A stretch of DNA of 64,000 nucleotides, taken from positions 1 through 64,000 of the forward strand of contig JBOEGQ010000004.1 in assembly GCA_050633505.1 (NCBI GenBank), read 5' to 3'. This DNA comes from UBA1672 sp050633505 (GTDB lineage: Bacteria > Pseudomonadota > Alphaproteobacteria > Micavibrionales > Micavibrionaceae). The translations under genes and the position numbers were made by a program. Shown one piece after another: positions 60,763 to 64,000 of the stretch (its first letter is position 1; every line of letters begins with the position of its first letter). Under the pieces are notes generated by a model that saw only the letters and a program-made list of their open reading frames with translations, ran no database searches and was not told the DNA's origin.

Positions 60763-61627
60763 CTTTTCGCTCCCCCTTAATCAGGGCATTAATAGCCAAA
60801 GAAAACAGGAACAAAATAAAGGCCACGACAATGATTGTTGAGCCCGTAGGCAGGTTATGGATGAATTTTGAAACAGATGTCCCAACCACACAGGAGAAAG
60901 CACCAAAAAACGCCGATAAGACGGCCATGACAATACTACGGTCGCTCCATAAACGTGCGGTAATCGGAGGAATAATAAGTAGGGCAATAATCATGATTAA
61001 GCCCACGGTTCTTAATCCTGCACAAACAACAAGGATCATCAAAAAGAGAAGTAGGGCCTCTTGCCGTTTTACATTCATACCTATTAGCGTCGCATAGCTT
61101 TTATCGAAACATAAAAGCCTAAGGTTCTTAAATTGCATCACGACCAGTAATAAAACCATCACAGAGATAACAGATAGTAGCAAAGCATTGGAACTTGATA
61201 ACCCAGATACCTGACCGAGTAAAAACGAATCAAGTCCGGCTCTATTTCCTTGATTTAAATTTTGGATAATACTTAACGTTAATAACCCCATCCCATAAAA
61301 AAAGCTCATTACCGATGCAATTGCAGTATCAGGAGACAGCCGTGTTTTATTGCTTAAAAACTGTACGGATAGAGCGCCTAAATACGCACTTAGCCCAGAA
61401 CACAACAGAAGTATAGGCAGGTAACGCCCCTCATTATAACCCAAATATAAAGAGATTAGAAAACCGACACCGATCCCGGGCAATGTCGCATGCGTTACGG
61501 CATCTGAAATCAATGCTTGCCTGCGTAGCACCAAAAAGCATCCCACAAGCCCGGCAGACATGCCCAAGACCATCGTTGAGAACAAGACCAACACAAAATT
61601 ATAATTATGCGCCAAGAGGTCAAACAT
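60752..61627 (-). CDS. Metal ABC importer permease (TroC/MntB-like), first subunit
   Basis: A 291-residue ABC-3 permease: RQALISDAVTHATLPGIGVG carries the conserved signature, LCFDKSYATLIGMNVKRQEA is the coupling region, and TVGLIMIIALLIIPPITARL the late block. It starts one base into the ATPase stop and overlaps the second permease, so the four genes form a tight operon. Confidence 0.94.
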   Translation of the reverse strand: MFDLLAHNYNFVLVLFSTMVLGMSAGLVGCFLVLRRQALISDAVTHATLPGIGVGFLISLYLGYNEGRYLPILLLCSGLSAYLGALSVQFLSNKTRLSPDTAIASVMSFFYGMGLLTLSIIQNLNQGNRAGLDSFLLGQVSGLSSSNALLLSVISVMVLLLVVMQFKNLRLLCFDKSYATLIGMNVKRQEALLLFLMILVVCAGLRTVGLIMIIALLIIPPITARLWSDRSIVMAVLSAFFGAFSCVVGTSVSKFIHNLPTGSTIIVVAFILFLFSLAINALIKGERKDVI

Positions 61628-62352
61628 TAGACTGTAACCGTGTTATAAGCCTTGTTAATCGTATCTTGCGTCAAAACATCCGTGGGGTATCCGTGATCAA
61701 CTAAACTTTGATTAAGTAGGACAACATAATCAAAATGTTCCTTCGCCGTATATAGATTGTGATGAACTATGACGATAGTCTTTCCTTCTTTTTTCAAGCT
61801 TTGGAACAAATCGAACAATAAATCTTGGGTTTTTTGATCGATACCCGCCATTGGCTCATCAAGTAAGAATAAATCCGCCTTTTGCGCAAGGGCACGCGCC
61901 ATAAAGACCCGCTGTTGCTGCCCCCCTGAAAGAGCACCAATTTGACGATGTGCAAAATCCTCCAACCCGACTTTTTCAAGATAATGGAGAGCCTCTTCTT
62001 TATCGCTACCTTTGATTCGTCGTAACCAGCCAATACGCGGGTAAATCCCCATCAAGCATACATCAAGTGCACTCACCGGAAAGTCCCAATCAATCGCATT
62101 GCGTTGAGGAATATATGCAATTTTATCTCTATTGCTCTCAAATGACTGTTCAGAAAATGAAACAGAGCCTTCATACGGTAACAGACCAATGGATGACTTC
62201 AATAACGTCGATTTCCCTGCACCATTAGGGCCTAGAACTCCGTTTATTGTACCACTTACAATGGAAAATGATATATCACGCAATGCCCAGTTTTTTCGTC
62301 CCGGATACCGACAGGATAGGTTTTTAACACAAAATGGAAGAGGAGGGGACAT
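61627..62352 (-). CDS. Metal ABC importer ATP-binding protein (MntA/TroB-like)
   Basis: A 241-residue ABC ATPase with Walker A GPNGAGKSTLLKSSIGLL (~37-54), Q-loop YIPQRNAIDWDFPVSALDVC, signature ALSGGQQQRVFMARALAQ, Walker B LFLLDEPMAGID, and switch His in VIVHHNLYTA. The IDWDFPV after the Q-loop is typical of manganese/zinc/iron chelate importers. Begins three bases after the binding-protein gene. Confidence 0.95.
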   Translation of the reverse strand: MSPPLPFCVKNLSCRYPGRKNWALRDISFSIVSGTINGVLGPNGAGKSTLLKSSIGLLPYEGSVSFSEQSFESNRDKIAYIPQRNAIDWDFPVSALDVCLMGIYPRIGWLRRIKGSDKEEALHYLEKVGLEDFAHRQIGALSGGQQQRVFMARALAQKADLFLLDEPMAGIDQKTQDLLFDLFQSLKKEGKTIVIVHHNLYTAKEHFDYVVLLNQSLVDHGYPTDVLTQDTINKAYNTVTV

Positions 62353-62355
62353 ACT

Positions 62356-63435
62356 CTATTCCTGTTTATTATCTTCTTGTGCCACAGGGTTATCAGATTC
62401 TTCCTCTATTGAATCATTTGAATCATTGCTTTCTTCTTTTTCACTTTGATCTTCAGACTGATCGTTCGGCTTCTGAGGTCGCGGACGCAAATAACTTTCT
62501 ACCGAATCGGGGGCGCCACCTAACGCCGCCGTAATTGTATTCAAGTTATAGACCATCATGCCTATATAAGTTGCCTCGTTTGTATTCTCCGTACCCATCG
62601 CATCTGAGAATAGGGACCCCCCAATATTCACAACATGACCACGGGCCTTCGCACCCTCTATAATCGCAATGATATTATGCCCTCCGACAGAGCTTTCAAA
62701 AAAGACTGCCTTGATTTCTCTGTTCACCAGAAGGTCAACAAGCTCTTCAATTTTAGACAATCCGGCTTCACTCTCTGTTGAGATACCCTGTATGCCCAGA
62801 ACCTCAAGGCCGTATGCACTTCCTAAATACCCGAAAGCATCATGCGCGGTGACTAAGATGCGCTGTTGCTTAGGGATTGTTGAAATTAAACCATGCGCAT
62901 ATTTATCCAGCTCTTTTAACTTTTCTGTATAAGCATCCCTGTTTGAATTATAGGATTCTGTACGTTCAGAATCTTGTTCAATCAAAATATCTGCCACAAT
63001 ATTGGCACCAACAATCCAGTTCTCAACATCCATCCATATATGTGGATCGTATCCTTCTTCTTCATCAATGAGGTTCAACGATTTAGATGATAAAGAATTT
63101 CCAATAGAGATAGCCGGTTTAGATTCGGCAACTTGTTCAAGCAAATGCTCCATCTTGCCTTCAAGGTGCATACCGTTAAAAAAGACAATATCCGCCTGCA
63201 TCAGTTTTGCAATATCACCACGTGTAGGGCGATAAAGGTGCGGGTCTGTTCCTGCACCCATCAGATATTCGACCTTTGCATGCTCACCGACAATATTATG
63301 TACAAGATCCCCAACCTGTGCGGTTGTCGTAACAATATAGAGCCCATCGTCTTCTGCTTCTTTCATTGCTTCAGGTGCCAACATCCCGAACAATACAAAT
63401 AAAACAGCAAGTATAAATAATATTTTCTTCATCAT
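62356..63435 (-). CDS. Metal ABC importer substrate-binding protein (TroA/MntC/ZnuA superfamily)
   Basis: Periplasmic binding protein for Mn2+, Zn2+ or Fe2+. An N-terminal hydrophobic segment (MMKKILFILAVLFVLFGMLA) has no lipobox Cys. Probable ligands are the His in AGTDPHLYRP, the His in FFNGMHLEGKM and the Glu in VFFESSVGG; the Asp usually near the end is seen only as SLFSDAM. DPHIWMDVENW is conserved. After the fold ends at ~315, the protein carries an unusual ~45-residue acidic tail of Glu/Ser/Asn/Asp. Metal preference cannot be fixed. First gene of the four-gene operon; ATG 63435 is chosen over the extension to 63489, which adds a hydrophilic tail before the signal. Confidence 0.9.
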   Translation of the reverse strand: MMKKILFILAVLFVLFGMLAPEAMKEAEDDGLYIVTTTAQVGDLVHNIVGEHAKVEYLMGAGTDPHLYRPTRGDIAKLMQADIVFFNGMHLEGKMEHLLEQVAESKPAISIGNSLSSKSLNLIDEEEGYDPHIWMDVENWIVGANIVADILIEQDSERTESYNSNRDAYTEKLKELDKYAHGLISTIPKQQRILVTAHDAFGYLGSAYGLEVLGIQGISTESEAGLSKIEELVDLLVNREIKAVFFESSVGGHNIIAIIEGAKARGHVVNIGGSLFSDAMGTENTNEATYIGMMVYNLNTITAALGGAPDSVESYLRPRPQKPNDQSEDQSEKEESNDSNDSIEEESDNPVAQEDNKQE

Positions 63436-63648
63436 GCGTTTGCCATCAACTTTTTTGAAAATTATGGCGTAAACCGTACACCTCGCCACACCTCAGAGCA
63501 ATAGGTTTTCAGTGAAATGTCAAAAAGCCCACTAAAAAGAAGTAAACTAGTCCTGTTTCATTCGATTCACTCTTGGTTCGTTATTTTTTATATGTTATCT
63601 ATCCCAACACAGATATTCTATCAATAAAACGGACCAGTGTTTAAGACC

Positions 63649-64000
63649 ATGATTTTACGATTATTCTCCGCAATCCCCCTGATTACACTATTATTTTGCT
63701 TTCCTGCCTTTGCGGGTGGCGCAGAAGAGAGCGCCGCATCACACGCAACAAGTCTTAATGTAGGGTTTCATTGGGCTGGCATCTTATGTGTCGCCATATT
63801 TGTTTTGGCATACGTCTTTGTTCTAGTCGAAGAATTTATTCATATGCGAAAATCAAAGCCTGTGATTCTGGCTGCTGGCCTGATCTGGGTGGTTGTCGCG
63901 GCAATTGCACCGACATATGGTGTTGATAAACATGCTATCCACAGTGGAATCTCCCATGCATTGGAAGAATTTGCTGCGCTTATGTTATTCCTTCTTGCAG
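63649..64000 (+). CDS. NhaD-like sodium/proton antiporter, 5' part
   Basis: Runs off the window after 117 codons. MILRLFSAIPLITLLFCFPA with cleavage near AFAGG looks like a signal peptide, then FHWAGILCVAIFVLAYVFVL and a first transport helix; VDKHAIHSGISHALEEFAAL matches the arsenite/NhaD permease family, as does SKPVILAAGLIWVVVAAIAP. It would export Na+ or Li+ in exchange for H+. It is divergent from the metal importer, sharing a 160-base intergenic region. The call is from the N-terminal part only. Confidence 0.8.
   Translation, partial: MILRLFSAIPLITLLFCFPAFAGGAEESAASHATSLNVGFHWAGILCVAIFVLAYVFVLVEEFIHMRKSKPVILAAGLIWVVVAAIAPTYGVDKHAIHSGISHALEEFAALMLFLLA

Overview
The window is an AT-rich (roughly 40-45% GC by eye) chromosomal segment of an alphaproteobacterium. 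The evidence is the combination of a CcrM-type GANTC methyltransferase, a PopZ polar organiser, a DUF4164-ZapA pair followed by 6S RNA and a folate cyclo-ligase gene, the tkt-gap and rplU-rpmA-obgE-proB neighbourhoods, and the smc-dsbA-dciA-mutY group. Genus cannot be fixed from sequence alone; the low GC and gene order would suit a Micavibrionales or Rhodospirillales-like lineage, but that is a guess.

Left end (1-8.5 kb) is accessory DNA: an OafA-like acyltransferase with an SGNH domain, an unrecognised membrane-protein/secreted-repeat-protein pair, a C-terminal relic of an RTX type I secretion substrate preceded by a GC-rich stretch holding a cloverleaf-like inverted repeat, a sulfotransferase, and three pieces of dead recombinases (a serine recombinase broken into two facing halves and a tyrosine integrase relic). 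The integrase relic abuts the 3' end of tRNA-Asn, so this looks like the decayed end of a tRNA-associated genomic island. tRNA-Cys follows.

8.9-31.7 kb is core: pcm, popZ, valS, an orphan conserved-looking gene, rpmE, epmA, class I fructose-bisphosphate aldolase, a winged-helix regulator with an overlapping 56-residue protein, gap, tkt, then divergently DUF4164-zapA-6S RNA-fthC-ymdB, a CheY-like regulator and partner, yebC, ruvCAB, ybgC and tolQRAB.

31.7-59.7 kb is almost entirely minus strand: an ABM-domain protein, rppH, yibQ, ctpA, envC, rlmH, rsfS, nadD, proA; then the ATP synthase Fo operon (atpI-B-E-F'-F), smc, a DsbA-like thiol protein, an OmpA-domain protein, suhB, efp, dciA, plus-strand mutY and an orphan secreted protein, folB, ccrM, rnhB, pepN, a plus-strand GNAT gene, and proB-obgE-rpmA-rplU. 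The proA...rppH and rplU...proB blocks are usually contiguous in alphaproteobacteria; here a ~17 kb block separates them. EpmA (14.5 kb) and its substrate EF-P (48.5 kb, loop lysine present) are both encoded. 59.9-63.4 kb is a TroA/MntA-type metal ABC importer, and the window ends inside an NhaD-like antiporter gene.

No CRISPR array, intact insertion sequence, or recognisable defence system is present. The most interesting non-textbook signals are a dense GANTC cluster in front of ccrM, the 89-bp cloverleaf-like repeat, the scrambled recombinases, an apparent ATT start of rsfS, and the unrecognised small protein/regulator pair in the place where pgk usually sits.
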